Shown here: in pieces, positions 43,845-54,954 of the stretch
Layout of the letters: each line of letters starts with the position of its first letter
How positions within the stretch are numbered: the stretch's first letter is position 1
Assembly (NCBI RefSeq): GCF_000455345.1
Contig: NZ_HG315690.1
Coordinates: forward strand, 2,431,360-2,495,359
Direction of reading: 5' to 3'
DNA length: 64,000 nt
From: Halopiger goleimassiliensis
GTDB taxonomy: Archaea; Halobacteriota; Halobacteria; Halobacteriales; Natrialbaceae
Position numbers and translations under genes: made by a program
Notes under the pieces: generated by a model
The model's input: only the letters and a program-made list of their open reading frames with translations
Told to the model about the DNA's origin: nothing
Database searches by the model: none

Positions 43845-44014
43845 CGACCCCCTCGTTTTCGACGTCGCAGTTCGGGTTCCGTCCCCGATAGGCAGTCTTT
43901 CGCCCTCAACTGATCCGTCCCTGCGACCGGACGGTCCGTCCCAGACAGGGCTGCTTGCGATGACAGGCTATCAAACGAGGTGGGTGGCCAGGGTACGTTT
44001 CGGGCGCTTCGGGA

Positions 44015-45355
44015 ATGAGTACCAAAACGCCAAGCGAGGCCGACATCCTTCGGCCGATACGCAAGACGTCAAAGACGTATTACGTGGTGTTCGCTATCGC
44101 CGCCCTGGCACTGGGGGTGTTCCTGGTCGGCTGGTTCTACCAACTCGCCGAGGGGATGGCCGTGACTGGCCTCTCCGACTGGGGGACCGGCGGCGGCGTC
44201 ACCTGGGGGGTGTACATCGGCGCGTTCATCTGGTGGGTCGGCATCGCCCACGGCGGGATCATCCTCTCCGCCGCGGTTCGCCTGCTGGGGATGGACCGGT
44301 ACATGCCGGTCGCACGGCTGGCCGAACTGCTGACGATCGCCGGCCTCTCCGCGGCCGGCTTCTACATCATCGTCCACATGGGCCGGCCCGACCGGATGGT
44401 CACCAGCGTCATCGGTCACTACCACATCACGGTCCACAACTCGCCGCTGGTGTGGGACGTGACGGTCATCACGGCCTACTTCGTGCTGACGGCGACCTAC
44501 CTCGCGCTGACGCTTCGCTACGACGTTTCCCGGCTCCGTGACGACCTGCCCGGCCACTTCGGCCCGGTCTACAGCATGCTGACGATCGGCTACAGCGAGC
44601 GGGAGGACGAGATCGTCCAGCGGATGGTCTGGTGGCTCGCGCTGGCGATCATCATCATGGCCCCGCTGTTGCTCCACGGCGGCGTCATTCCCTGGTTGTT
44701 CGCCGTCCTGCCGACCTACCCGCGCTGGTTCGGCGGCGTCCAGGGGCCGCAGTTCCTGACGATCGCGCTCACGTCGGCGATCAGCGGCGTCATCCTGCTG
44801 TCGTTTGCCTTCCGGCGCGCCTACGACTGGGAGCACATCATCACGGACGACGTCTTCCGCGGCCTGTTGCTCTGGCTCGGCTTCTTCTGTCTGCTCTTCC
44901 TCTGGCTCCAGCTCCAGCAGGTCACCACCGGGACGTTCAAGCCGCCCGTCGACCTCGACGCCGCCTGGCACGCCACCCTCGAGGAGCCACTGTACGGCGT
45001 CGCGATGGCGATGGTCGCGACCGTCCTCGCGTTCATCTTCGCCCAGACGATCCGGCCGTCGCTGTTCACCAAGGGACGAGCCGTCGTCTGTGGCGTCGCC
45101 GTGTTGCTGGCGACGCTGACCGAGAAGGTGCTGTTCGTCATCGAGGGCTTTCTGCACCCCTCGTTCGAAATCTACCGCGCGACGCCCGGCGAGTACGTCC
45201 CGAGCCTCATCGAAATTTCGTCCATTCTCGGTACCATCGGGCTGGTGGTACTGTTCTTCCTCACCGTCGCGAAGGTGTTCCCGGTCGTCGAACTCCACGC
45301 GATCGAACACCTCCGGGAGGACCACACCCACGAGGAACCGGCGACCCACGACTGA
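44015..45355 (+). CDS. NrfD/PsrC-type membrane quinol protein
   Basis: A 446-residue membrane protein with about ten helices. It begins with GGVTWGVYIGAFIWWVGIAHGGIILSAAVRLL and contains FYIIVHMGRPDRM. These match the NrfD/polysulfide reductase membrane subunit, which exchanges electrons or protons with the quinone pool. Its usual partner, a four-cluster iron-sulfur protein, and a molybdopterin subunit are not present here. Histidine-rich ends (HAIEHLREDHTHEEPATHD) face the cytoplasm. The only redox neighbour is the upstream flavoprotein. Confidence 0.88.
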   Translation: MSTKTPSEADILRPIRKTSKTYYVVFAIAALALGVFLVGWFYQLAEGMAVTGLSDWGTGGGVTWGVYIGAFIWWVGIAHGGIILSAAVRLLGMDRYMPVARLAELLTIAGLSAAGFYIIVHMGRPDRMVTSVIGHYHITVHNSPLVWDVTVITAYFVLTATYLALTLRYDVSRLRDDLPGHFGPVYSMLTIGYSEREDEIVQRMVWWLALAIIIMAPLLLHGGVIPWLFAVLPTYPRWFGGVQGPQFLTIALTSAISGVILLSFAFRRAYDWEHIITDDVFRGLLLWLGFFCLLFLWLQLQQVTTGTFKPPVDLDAAWHATLEEPLYGVAMAMVATVLAFIFAQTIRPSLFTKGRAVVCGVAVLLATLTEKVLFVIEGFLHPSFEIYRATPGEYVPSLIEISSILGTIGLVVLFFLTVAKVFPVVELHAIEHLREDHTHEEPATHD

Positions 45356-45495
45356 CAGCCCCCGTCTCGCCGTTCGCTCGACGATACCAGCCCGCAGGCG
45401 ATCGATCGTCTCGGCGATCGCCAGCCCGGCCGAACCTGCCGTCTACGGGGACGTCTTTCCATTGCCCAGGAACGAGTACGCGAGCCCCGTCGCGG

Positions 45496-45645
45496 CTACT
45501 CGGAGTACCCCTCCTGGAGGAACGCACCCTCGGTCTCGTAGATCGAGACGAGTTCCTCGACGAACTCCTCGCGCGACTGCTCTTCGTCGCGGTGACTGTC
45601 GATTCGCTCCACGAGCTCCTCGCTGAGTTCGAGCGTGTGTGTCAT
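45496..45645 (-). CDS. 49-residue ribbon-helix-helix-like protein
   Basis: Read directly from the minus strand. The protein starts MTHTLELSEELVERIDSHRD and continues with a short charged helix to FLQEGYSE. A beta strand followed by two helices with EEFVEELVSIYE is the pattern of small RHH or antitoxin-like proteins common in haloarchaea. No toxin-like gene flanks it. It is convergent with the NrfD-type gene. The start is the only ATG in frame, and codon use is typical for the organism. Target unknown. Confidence 0.68.
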   Translation of the reverse strand: MTHTLELSEELVERIDSHRDEEQSREEFVEELVSIYETEGAFLQEGYSE

Positions 45646-45915
45646 GACCAACCCCTACCGGAACGTCGATCCCACTGGTCAAATACCCCCGGGTCGCAGC
45701 CTCCGGGGACAGGACGAGCGAGAGACGGCCCTCGAGCGAGCGGACGTACGTAGCGGGGAAAACGGAGCCATGGAGCGTGTGACAGGGTCCGTGGCTCCAC
45801 GGGTGAGTACGCTCCGTTCGGCGAAAAGCTTCACGCCGCGAGAGACCGCGATCCGGTCCCGACGGCAGCGCCCGTCGAACCTGCTCGTGTCACCGCTCGA
45901 GAACGGGCACCCAAA

Positions 45916-45983
45916 GATAGATTACGGGACCGTCCTAGCACAGAACCATGTCCGGAGTCGAACCCGGGACTCCCGAGGGGTGA
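45916..45983 (+). promoter_or_regulatory. cheC promoter with 11-codon upstream ORF
   Basis: In the 342-base gap before the CheC gene, a TATA-like ATAGATTAC (45916-45924) predicts a start near 45946. An ATG at 45948 opens MSGVEPGTPEG, and its stop TGA (45981-45983) overlaps a Shine-Dalgarno-like GGGGTGA, four bases before the CheC ATG at 45988. The arrangement would couple CheC translation to the short frame. The rest of 45646-45915 shows no gene. Confidence 0.45.
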
Positions 45984-45987
45984 CGCG

Positions 45988-47190
45988 ATGGAGATCGACA
46001 TCCAGTCCCTCGAGACGTACAACGACCTCGCCCGGGAGGGAAGCCAGTCGGCGGCGGACGCGCTCTCGGAACTGACGGGGAGCGAGACCCACGTCGAGGT
46101 GACCGGCGTCTCGATACAGTCGCCCTCGGACCTACGGAGCGCGTTCGGTGACGGCGAGTTCGGCGGCGTGCGCGTCTCGCTGAGCGACCCGCTGGCCGGC
46201 GAAACGGTGCTCGCGTTCGACGAGCGAGCGCGAAACGCGATCACGAACCAACTGGTCGACGGGGACGATCCCGACCGGGCCGAAAGCGCCGTCGTCGAGG
46301 TCGGCAACATCGTCGTCAACGGCTTCGTCAGCGGCTGGGCCGATCACCTCGAGACGAAGGTCGAGACTTCGCCCCCGACCTACGTCGAGGGGACCGGCGT
46401 CGACGTCCTGCCGGACGGAACGGTCGCCGACGAGGAGACAGTGCTGGTCTTTCGGAGTCGCGTCCACCTCGTCGACGCCGACGTCGCGTTCCGCATCCTG
46501 TTGCTCCCGAACGTCGACGCTCTCGAGGGCCTGCTCGAGCGCGGCACCGACGGCGGCGTCTCCGTCGAGAAACTCCGGGTGTTCACCGAGATGACCGAAC
46601 GCGGCGCGGCCCGGGCCGCCGAGAACATCGGAACGATGACCGGCCTCGCGGCCGACGTCGAAGTCAACCGGCTGACCTTTACGCCGATCACGGACATCCC
46701 CCACCAGGTGGGGGACGACCGACGCGTCGGCGCGGTCGTCACCTACGCCGGCACGCCGAGTGGCTATCTGGCGGTACTGTTCGATCCCCCGTCGGCGCGG
46801 ACGAGCGTCGAGGCCCTCGGCCCGGTCGCGTTCGACGACGACGGGGAGTGGGGGCCGACCCAGCGCGAGGCGCTCGAGGAACTCTGTAACGTGATCGTCA
46901 GCGGCTTCCTCGACGGCTGGGCGAACGTCCTCGAGACGTCGATCAGACACTCGCCGCCCGAGTTCGTCGACGACATGGGCTCCTCTATCGTCAGCCCGAT
47001 GGTCGCCGACGTCGCTCGAACCGAGAGCCACGCCTTCCTGCTGGATTCGACCATCGAAACCGCCGACGCCGAGGCGATCCGGTGTCAGCTGTTCGCGTTG
47101 CCCCGTCCGGGCGAACTCGAGGCGGCGCTCGGCGACCTCCTGGTCGAGCGGGCCGAACGGACGCGGGCCGATCCCGACGAGGTCTTCTGA
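45988..47190 (+). CDS. cheC: tandem CheC-type chemotaxis phosphatase
   Basis: A 400-residue protein made of two CheC-like halves (about 1-190 and 195-390). CheC removes phosphate from CheY and works with CheD. The second active site of each half is intact, with E-x2-N at E104/N107 and E298/N301, each followed by a proline about 22-25 residues on (SPP). The first site of each half lacks the asparagine, so each half keeps one site. Its Shine-Dalgarno overlaps an upstream short ORF. CheD lies 0.7 kb away on the other strand. Confidence 0.85.
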   Translation: MEIDIQSLETYNDLAREGSQSAADALSELTGSETHVEVTGVSIQSPSDLRSAFGDGEFGGVRVSLSDPLAGETVLAFDERARNAITNQLVDGDDPDRAESAVVEVGNIVVNGFVSGWADHLETKVETSPPTYVEGTGVDVLPDGTVADEETVLVFRSRVHLVDADVAFRILLLPNVDALEGLLERGTDGGVSVEKLRVFTEMTERGAARAAENIGTMTGLAADVEVNRLTFTPITDIPHQVGDDRRVGAVVTYAGTPSGYLAVLFDPPSARTSVEALGPVAFDDDGEWGPTQREALEELCNVIVSGFLDGWANVLETSIRHSPPEFVDDMGSSIVSPMVADVARTESHAFLLDSTIETADAEAIRCQLFALPRPGELEAALGDLLVERAERTRADPDEVF

Positions 47191-47243
47191 CGGACGCGCC
47201 GCTCGCGAACAGTTCGAACCGCGACCGAAAAGGTGGTGCCTCG

Positions 47244-47648
47244 TTACAGTTTTCGGTAGCCGCTCGCACCGCCTGCGATCAGTGCGATGCCGGAAGCGAC
47301 CGTGACATAGATCCCGATCCCCGCGAACTGGAGCCCATCTGCGACCGTAAGCACGGCGAGGATCGAGGTCAGAGCCCCGGCCGCGACCGTGACGAGCATC
47401 GATATCTTATCGAAGTCTCGATAATACGCCAGACCACCGGCCACGATTGCGATAACGGCTACGAGCTGACCAACCCGTGACTGGTATCCCGGCGTCGCCG
47501 CGAGCCCCATGACCGACACCCACGGCAAGAGCACGCCGACGATCGTTCCGACGGCCCCGCCCAGAATGATCTTGGCCTCGAGACCGAGGTCCGTGTCGGT
47601 TGCCGCTCCACTTGCAATACCTCCCCCAGTTGTTGTGTCAGTTCCCAT
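47244..47648 (-). CDS. small membrane protein
   Basis: A 134-residue protein with four hydrophobic segments (about 25-48, 62-82, 85-105 and 108-128). The N-terminus is Thr/Gly-rich, and the loop PWVSVMGLAATPGYQ is suggestive of a small archaeal membrane family I cannot name. The ATG at 47648 (MGTDTTTGGG) is favoured, because a TATA-like TTTAATTAGG near 47676 fits a leaderless start. The gene lies between cheC and cheD, convergent with cheC. Confidence 0.7.
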   Translation of the reverse strand: MGTDTTTGGGIASGAATDTDLGLEAKIILGGAVGTIVGVLLPWVSVMGLAATPGYQSRVGQLVAVIAIVAGGLAYYRDFDKISMLVTVAAGALTSILAVLTVADGLQFAGIGIYVTVASGIALIAGGASGYRKL

Positions 47649-47882
47649 GACAGCCACAAAACAGCAATCCTAATTAAATGTTGTGTTCGAAGTAGTTGGT
47701 GAAGAAAATCAACCAGTTGAAAGTGAATAGAAAACCGTTCTGAATTCCCCTCCGACGGAACGGATCGACGTCCGCCAACGCTGTGAAGGGCGACGCGTCC
47801 GCCGTGGGACAGCAGGCCGTTCTCGGGTCCCCATAGGTTCCCTGACCAGCCCAGATCAGGTTGGCCGTAGCCGAATCGGGAG

Positions 47883-48374
47883 TCACACCGTCCGGAGCAT
47901 CCCGTTTGCCGTCTTGATCTCGAGGTCGCCGGTCACCGGATCGAACGTCACCATACGTCCGGCGTCGCCGCCGACGTCGACGCTCTCGACGGGGATCCCC
48001 TCTCGCTCGAGGACGGTGCGTGCGGCCTCGACGTTTCGCTCGCCGATCGGCCGCTCGAACGTGTCGAACTCGAGCATCGTCGCCCCGCCGGCGAGTTTCG
48101 CCCAGGCCCGGTTCGGATTCCCGCCCCAGGCTTCGAACTCGACGAGCATCGCCTCGATGCCTACGTCGGCGAACTTCGCGGCCGGTTCGGGGTCCGACCG
48201 CCCCGTCGCTTCCGGGAGCATGAAGTGCAACAGGCTGCTGACGGTCGCCCGCTCGTCGTGGACGACGACGACGCCACAGGACCCGACGCCGCTCGTCCGG
48301 AGCGGCCGCTCCTCGTCCGTGACCGCGTACTCCGCCACACCGACCGGGATCACCCCGGATTTCCTGCGTGCCAC
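47883..48374 (-). CDS. cheD: chemoreceptor glutamine deamidase CheD
   Basis: A 163-residue CheD. The catalytic triad is Thr27, Cys33 and His50 in RTSGVGSCGVVVVHD and LLHFMLP, with spacing identical to that of known CheD proteins (T-x5-C-x16-H). It deamidates receptor glutamines and binds CheC. The start is a GTG at 48374, preceded by the Shine-Dalgarno-like GAGGTGG; no ATG is available before the conserved region. The 234-base AT-richer gap downstream has no supported gene. It is divergent from the aminotransferase. Confidence 0.93.
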   Translation of the reverse strand: MARRKSGVIPVGVAEYAVTDEERPLRTSGVGSCGVVVVHDERATVSSLLHFMLPEATGRSDPEPAAKFADVGIEAMLVEFEAWGGNPNRAWAKLAGGATMLEFDTFERPIGERNVEAARTVLEREGIPVESVDVGGDAGRMVTFDPVTGDLEIKTANGMLRTV

Positions 48375-48548
48375 CTGACCACCTCGGGGGACGACGACTG
48401 TCGGATGCACATCGTCGGTTCCGTGTGGTAGTAGTTCCGGCCGATGACGGCCGGTTCGGGGACGATCGGTCATTCGGTTCGGTGACGAGCGGCGGCGTCG
48501 CCCGCCGGTTCCACCAGACCGAATAGCCGGCGGATCGACCTGGACGGT

Positions 48549-49661
48549 ATGGATCTGCGCACGCTCCGCGAGGCGATTCCAGCCCTCGAGGACGGCGTCT
48601 ACTGCAACTGGGGTGCCGGCGGACCGAGTCCGCGACCCGTCGTCGAGGCGGCCACGGACGCGCTCGAAGATCACGAGTACGTGGCTCCCACCGGGGAGGG
48701 ACAGTACCCCGCGGCCTTCGAGGCCGACGATCGGGCGCGTGAGGCGGTCGCGGACCTCGTCGGCGGTGCGCCCGACGAGATCGCCCTGACCGAGAGTACG
48801 ACCGACGGGATCACCCGCGTCGCGGGCGCGTTCGACTGGGACGAGGACGACGTCGTCGTCCGGACGGACCTCGAGCACGCCGCGGGCGTCCTCCCCTGGG
48901 AGCGACTCGAGCGCAGGTACGGCGTCGACGTGCGCGTCCTCGAGACCGAAGACGGGCGACTCGATCTCGAGGACGTGAAAGCGATTGCGAGCGAGGCGAC
49001 GCTGCTCTGTGTGAGTTCGCTCACCTGGACCCACGGGACGCGGCTGCCGGTGTCCGAAATCGTCGAGATCGTCCACGACGCCGGTGCGCTGGCCCTGGTC
49101 GACGCCGTCCAGTCGGTCGGCCAGACTCCGGTCGACGTCACCGACTGGAACGCCGACTTCGTCGCCGCAGCGGGCCACAAGTGGTGCGTCGCACCGTTCG
49201 GTTCGGGCTTCCTCCACGTCCGGGACGGCGTCGCGACCGAGCACGACCTCTCCCCGGCGGCGATCGGCTACCGCAGCGTCGTCGACCCGGACGTCGCCGA
49301 CTACGAGTACGCGCCGGGCGCTCGCCGATTCGAGGTCGGCACCTCGAGCCCGGCACCGCACGCCGGACTCGTCGAGGCGATCGACCTGCTCGAGGAAATC
49401 GGTCTCGAGCGGATCGAAGCGCGCATCGAGTCGTTGACCGATCGGCTGAAGGCTGGCCTCGAGGACGAACGGCTCTACAGTCCTCGCGCGTTCGAATCGG
49501 GACTCGTGACGATCGCCGTGGACGATCCCGACGCAACCGTCGAGCGACTGGCCGAGAACGATATCGTCGTCAGGTCGATCCCCGGATACGACGCCATCCG
49601 GGCGTCGATCCACGCGTTCAACACCGACGGTGACGTGGACGCGCTGCTCGAGGCGCTGTAA
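48549..49661 (+). CDS. class V aminotransferase
   Basis: A 370-residue PLP enzyme of the cysteine desulfurase/isopenicillin epimerase-like group. The PLP lysine is in AAGHKWCVAPFGSGFLHVR, and the aspartate stacking on the ring is in ALALVDAVQSVGQ. ESTTDGITRVAG forms the phosphate-binding turn. It lacks the mobile-loop cysteine region of SufS, so an aminotransferase role is more likely. Substrate not known. The ATG at 48549 fits the N-terminus MDLRTLREAIPALED. Confidence 0.87.
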   Translation: MDLRTLREAIPALEDGVYCNWGAGGPSPRPVVEAATDALEDHEYVAPTGEGQYPAAFEADDRAREAVADLVGGAPDEIALTESTTDGITRVAGAFDWDEDDVVVRTDLEHAAGVLPWERLERRYGVDVRVLETEDGRLDLEDVKAIASEATLLCVSSLTWTHGTRLPVSEIVEIVHDAGALALVDAVQSVGQTPVDVTDWNADFVAAAGHKWCVAPFGSGFLHVRDGVATEHDLSPAAIGYRSVVDPDVADYEYAPGARRFEVGTSSPAPHAGLVEAIDLLEEIGLERIEARIESLTDRLKAGLEDERLYSPRAFESGLVTIAVDDPDATVERLAENDIVVRSIPGYDAIRASIHAFNTDGDVDALLEAL

Positions 49662-49685
49662 TCGCGTTCGACGCCGGAGTGGCGG

Positions 49686-50054
49686 TCAGACGCTCTCGTC
49701 GGGGTCGTGGCGCGCTTTCATCCGCTCGGCTTCCCTGGCGTACCGGTCGCGGGTCTCGTCGTCGGCGACCGGCGCGAGTCGATCGGCGTCGACGTCGACC
49801 GCCGCGGTGACGGTCGGGGCACCCCGCGCCCCGAACCGGTTGTAGGCGCGTTCCTGCTGGTAGTAGCGAGCGCCGTCGGTCGTCGCGTAGGTGATCATCA
49901 TGATGTTCGGCGAGTCCGCGGAGAAGGTGCGCTCGACCATCCAGACCCGCACGAGGTCGTCCGCATCGTCGTCGGCGTCGACCGCCGTCTCGCCGTCGAC
50001 ATCGGTTTCGGAACCCGTCCGACTCCCGTCTACCATTCGCACGCTATCGCTCAT
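49686..50054 (-). CDS. conserved haloarchaeal acidic protein
   Basis: A 122-residue soluble protein. An acidic N-terminal ~35 residues precede a compact core, VRVWMVERTFSADSPNIMMITYATTDGARYYQQERAYN being the conserved-looking part (quoted here by its ends VRVWMVER and QQERAYN in mind). A helical charged C-terminus follows. No known motif is seen. It lies convergent with the aminotransferase gene by 24 bases. Function unassigned. Confidence 0.68.
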   Translation of the reverse strand: MSDSVRMVDGSRTGSETDVDGETAVDADDDADDLVRVWMVERTFSADSPNIMMITYATTDGARYYQQERAYNRFGARGAPTVTAAVDVDADRLAPVADDETRDRYAREAERMKARHDPDESV

Positions 50055-50170
50055 ACGCGGAGGTTGGAAACCGACGGGATCAATCGTCCCCGAGTTCCCG
50101 TGTTGCGGGAACGACCCGTGATACGACGGCGGTTTTCGGGAGGGCTGCTCCTCGAGCCCCGTCCCGGTGG

Positions 50171-50689
50171 TTACGCGTCCTCTCCGTCGTCCTCGTCGGC
50201 CGCTTCGGCGGCCGCCTCGACGAGCGTCTGCCGATCCTGCTCCTGAAAGTAGGCGGGCGCGTCGTTGTCGGCCTCGAACTGGACCACGCGCTGGAAGGCC
50301 GTCGCGTCGTCCTCGACCGACGACTCGAGTTCCTCCGCGAGGTCGGTGTAGCCCGCGGCCAGATCCTGGAACGCCTGCATCCGGGCCTGTTTGGCCTCGA
50401 CCACCGACTGGGTCTCCTCGAGTTCGTCCTGGAGCGTCTCGAGTTCCGCCACGTCGACGTCCGCGTCGGGGCCGCCCGCCGACTCGGGCGACTCCGTTCC
50501 CGCAACTGCGTTCCGGTGGTCCTCGAGGCGGGCGCGGATCTCGCTGACTCGCTCGTCGATTTCGGCCAGCAGGTCGTCGGCCTCCTCACCCATCCGTTCG
50601 ACCTGCCCCGAGAGCAGGCCCGCCTGAATGCGACAGTACTCGACGAACTCCGCGACCGACACCCCATCGCTGTTCGCGTCGTCGTTCAT
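50171..50689 (-). CDS. acidic coiled-coil protein divergent from uvrA
   Basis: A 172-residue, Glu/Asp/Ala-rich protein that is helical almost throughout. Heptad-like stretches lie at about 35-60 ([20 protein letters not shown]) and 75-125. A cysteine sits at 19 ([12 protein letters not shown]). No family is recognised. It is divergent from uvrA across 216 bases, which hold promoters but no gene. A link to DNA repair is only suggested by position. Confidence 0.68.
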   Translation of the reverse strand: MNDDANSDGVSVAEFVEYCRIQAGLLSGQVERMGEEADDLLAEIDERVSEIRARLEDHRNAVAGTESPESAGGPDADVDVAELETLQDELEETQSVVEAKQARMQAFQDLAAGYTDLAEELESSVEDDATAFQRVVQFEADNDAPAYFQEQDRQTLVEAAAEAADEDDGEDA

Positions 50690-50905
50690 ACCCCTCCTTG
50701 GAACTGCCCCGCGAAGTTACTTTGGTCCGTTTCGCACCCGGTGGGGAACCCAGCGCTCGCCGAGTTGGCGTCGAGGCGCGACGCGTCTCGTGCTAGCATC
50801 ACACAGATAAACCCGCTTTCAGACCCGTTAAGTCCTTCCGGCCACTGACACACCCACAGTGTATCGAGCAGCGAGTCGCGCGAGCAGACTGTCACCAACC
50901 GAGCC

Positions 50906-53869
<2,964 letters not shown>

Positions 53870-54004
53870 TCGCCGCCGCTCGGTCGGGTTCGGTTCTCGT
53901 GGGCCGTCGTCTCCGTTCGATCACCCCGTCGGAGGGCGCGTAATCGAGTGACGGACGATTTATGTATCCATAGCAGTGAGGGTTTCGAAAGCACTGGCTT
54001 CCGT

Positions 54005-54832
54005 ATGTGTACGCAGACGGTGTCGGAACTGGAGTCGGAGTACCGATCCAACCCGTCGATCGAGCTGATCGAGCGGTTTGCCGAGACGTTGGGCACCGCG
54101 GCAACCGACGGGTTCGCCGCGACGGAGTACGACGGGAGTCTACCCAGAATGTACGGCGACGAGCCGTTGGTCCGGGCCAAACAGTGCCAGGAGCGCCTGT
54201 GGGAACTCTACGAGAGCCACCCGGACGTCGAGGCAGTCGCCACCGCGTTAGTCGAGGTCCAGCAGGAGGCGATCCGTGCGTACTGTCGCATGGAACGGCG
54301 GGATCAAGGACTGCTACGGGAAGCATTGCAATCGCTCGGCGAACTCGGCGACGACGGGGTCGACGGCGTCGACGAAGCCCTCGAGGACGTCGCGGAGCCG
54401 ATCGTCGAGCGGTATACGTCGTTCGACCCGGAGACGTACATCGACGAGGACGAACTCTGGCCCACCCCGGAGACGCTGCGCGGGATCATCACCGTACTCG
54501 AGGACCTCGAGGAGGCAAACGACGGCGCTGCCCTCGAGGAGGCGATCGACGCGCTCCGTGAACACGAAGAGAGAGTACGGACGGCCCGGGAAGAAGCGGA
54601 GCCACGCTTTCCCCGCATCAACGAGGCCACGGTTTTCGTTGCCAGTCTCTTCGGGACGCCGATGCTCGTCAACTTCTGGATCATCTGGTCACTCGAAGGC
54701 CACGGGCCGCTGTTCGCCCTCTACAACCTGGTGATCCTCGAGAACCTCTCTTTCGGATATCGTGTCGCACAGTTGGCCGGAGCGGCCGTCTTCGTCGCGC
54801 ATATCGGATTCCTCTTTTACGTCGTCGACTGA
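54005..54832 (+). CDS. membrane protein with acidic helical N-terminal domain
   Basis: A 275-residue protein. The first ~200 residues are acidic and helical (CTQTVSELESEYRSNPSIEL), with a possible coiled coil near 165-190. Two C-terminal hydrophobic helices follow (ATVFVASLFGTPMLVNFWII and AQLAGAAVFVAHIGFLFYVV). The ATG at 54005 is chosen because a TATA-like ATTTATGTA at about 53956-53964 would fall inside the gene if the upstream GTG at 53948 were used. Family and role are unknown. Confidence 0.7.
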   Translation: MCTQTVSELESEYRSNPSIELIERFAETLGTAATDGFAATEYDGSLPRMYGDEPLVRAKQCQERLWELYESHPDVEAVATALVEVQQEAIRAYCRMERRDQGLLREALQSLGELGDDGVDGVDEALEDVAEPIVERYTSFDPETYIDEDELWPTPETLRGIITVLEDLEEANDGAALEEAIDALREHEERVRTAREEAEPRFPRINEATVFVASLFGTPMLVNFWIIWSLEGHGPLFALYNLVILENLSFGYRVAQLAGAAVFVAHIGFLFYVVD

Positions 54833-54954
54833 GCAGAATCAGGGCTCTCCACGAGGATCCACGCGACGGTCGTTCCGGTGTGAGAGGGTATCTACGCGCC
54901 TCGTGCCGAACAGGGGGTGGGGCAGTTCCGACAGACCGGAAACACGGAGGGAGG

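Noticed and set aside
45950-45975. T-arm-like sequence (GGGTTCGACTCC) on the minus strand
   Set aside because: The stem does not reach five pairs and no acceptor, D or anticodon arm can be folded around it, so it is not a tRNA.
47674-47886. Minus-strand frame of 70 codons ending in an aromatic hydrophobic tail
   Set aside because: No promoter or ribosome site, codon use unlike genes here, and it overlaps the promoter of the 47648 gene and the cheD end. It could be a remnant but nothing supports it.
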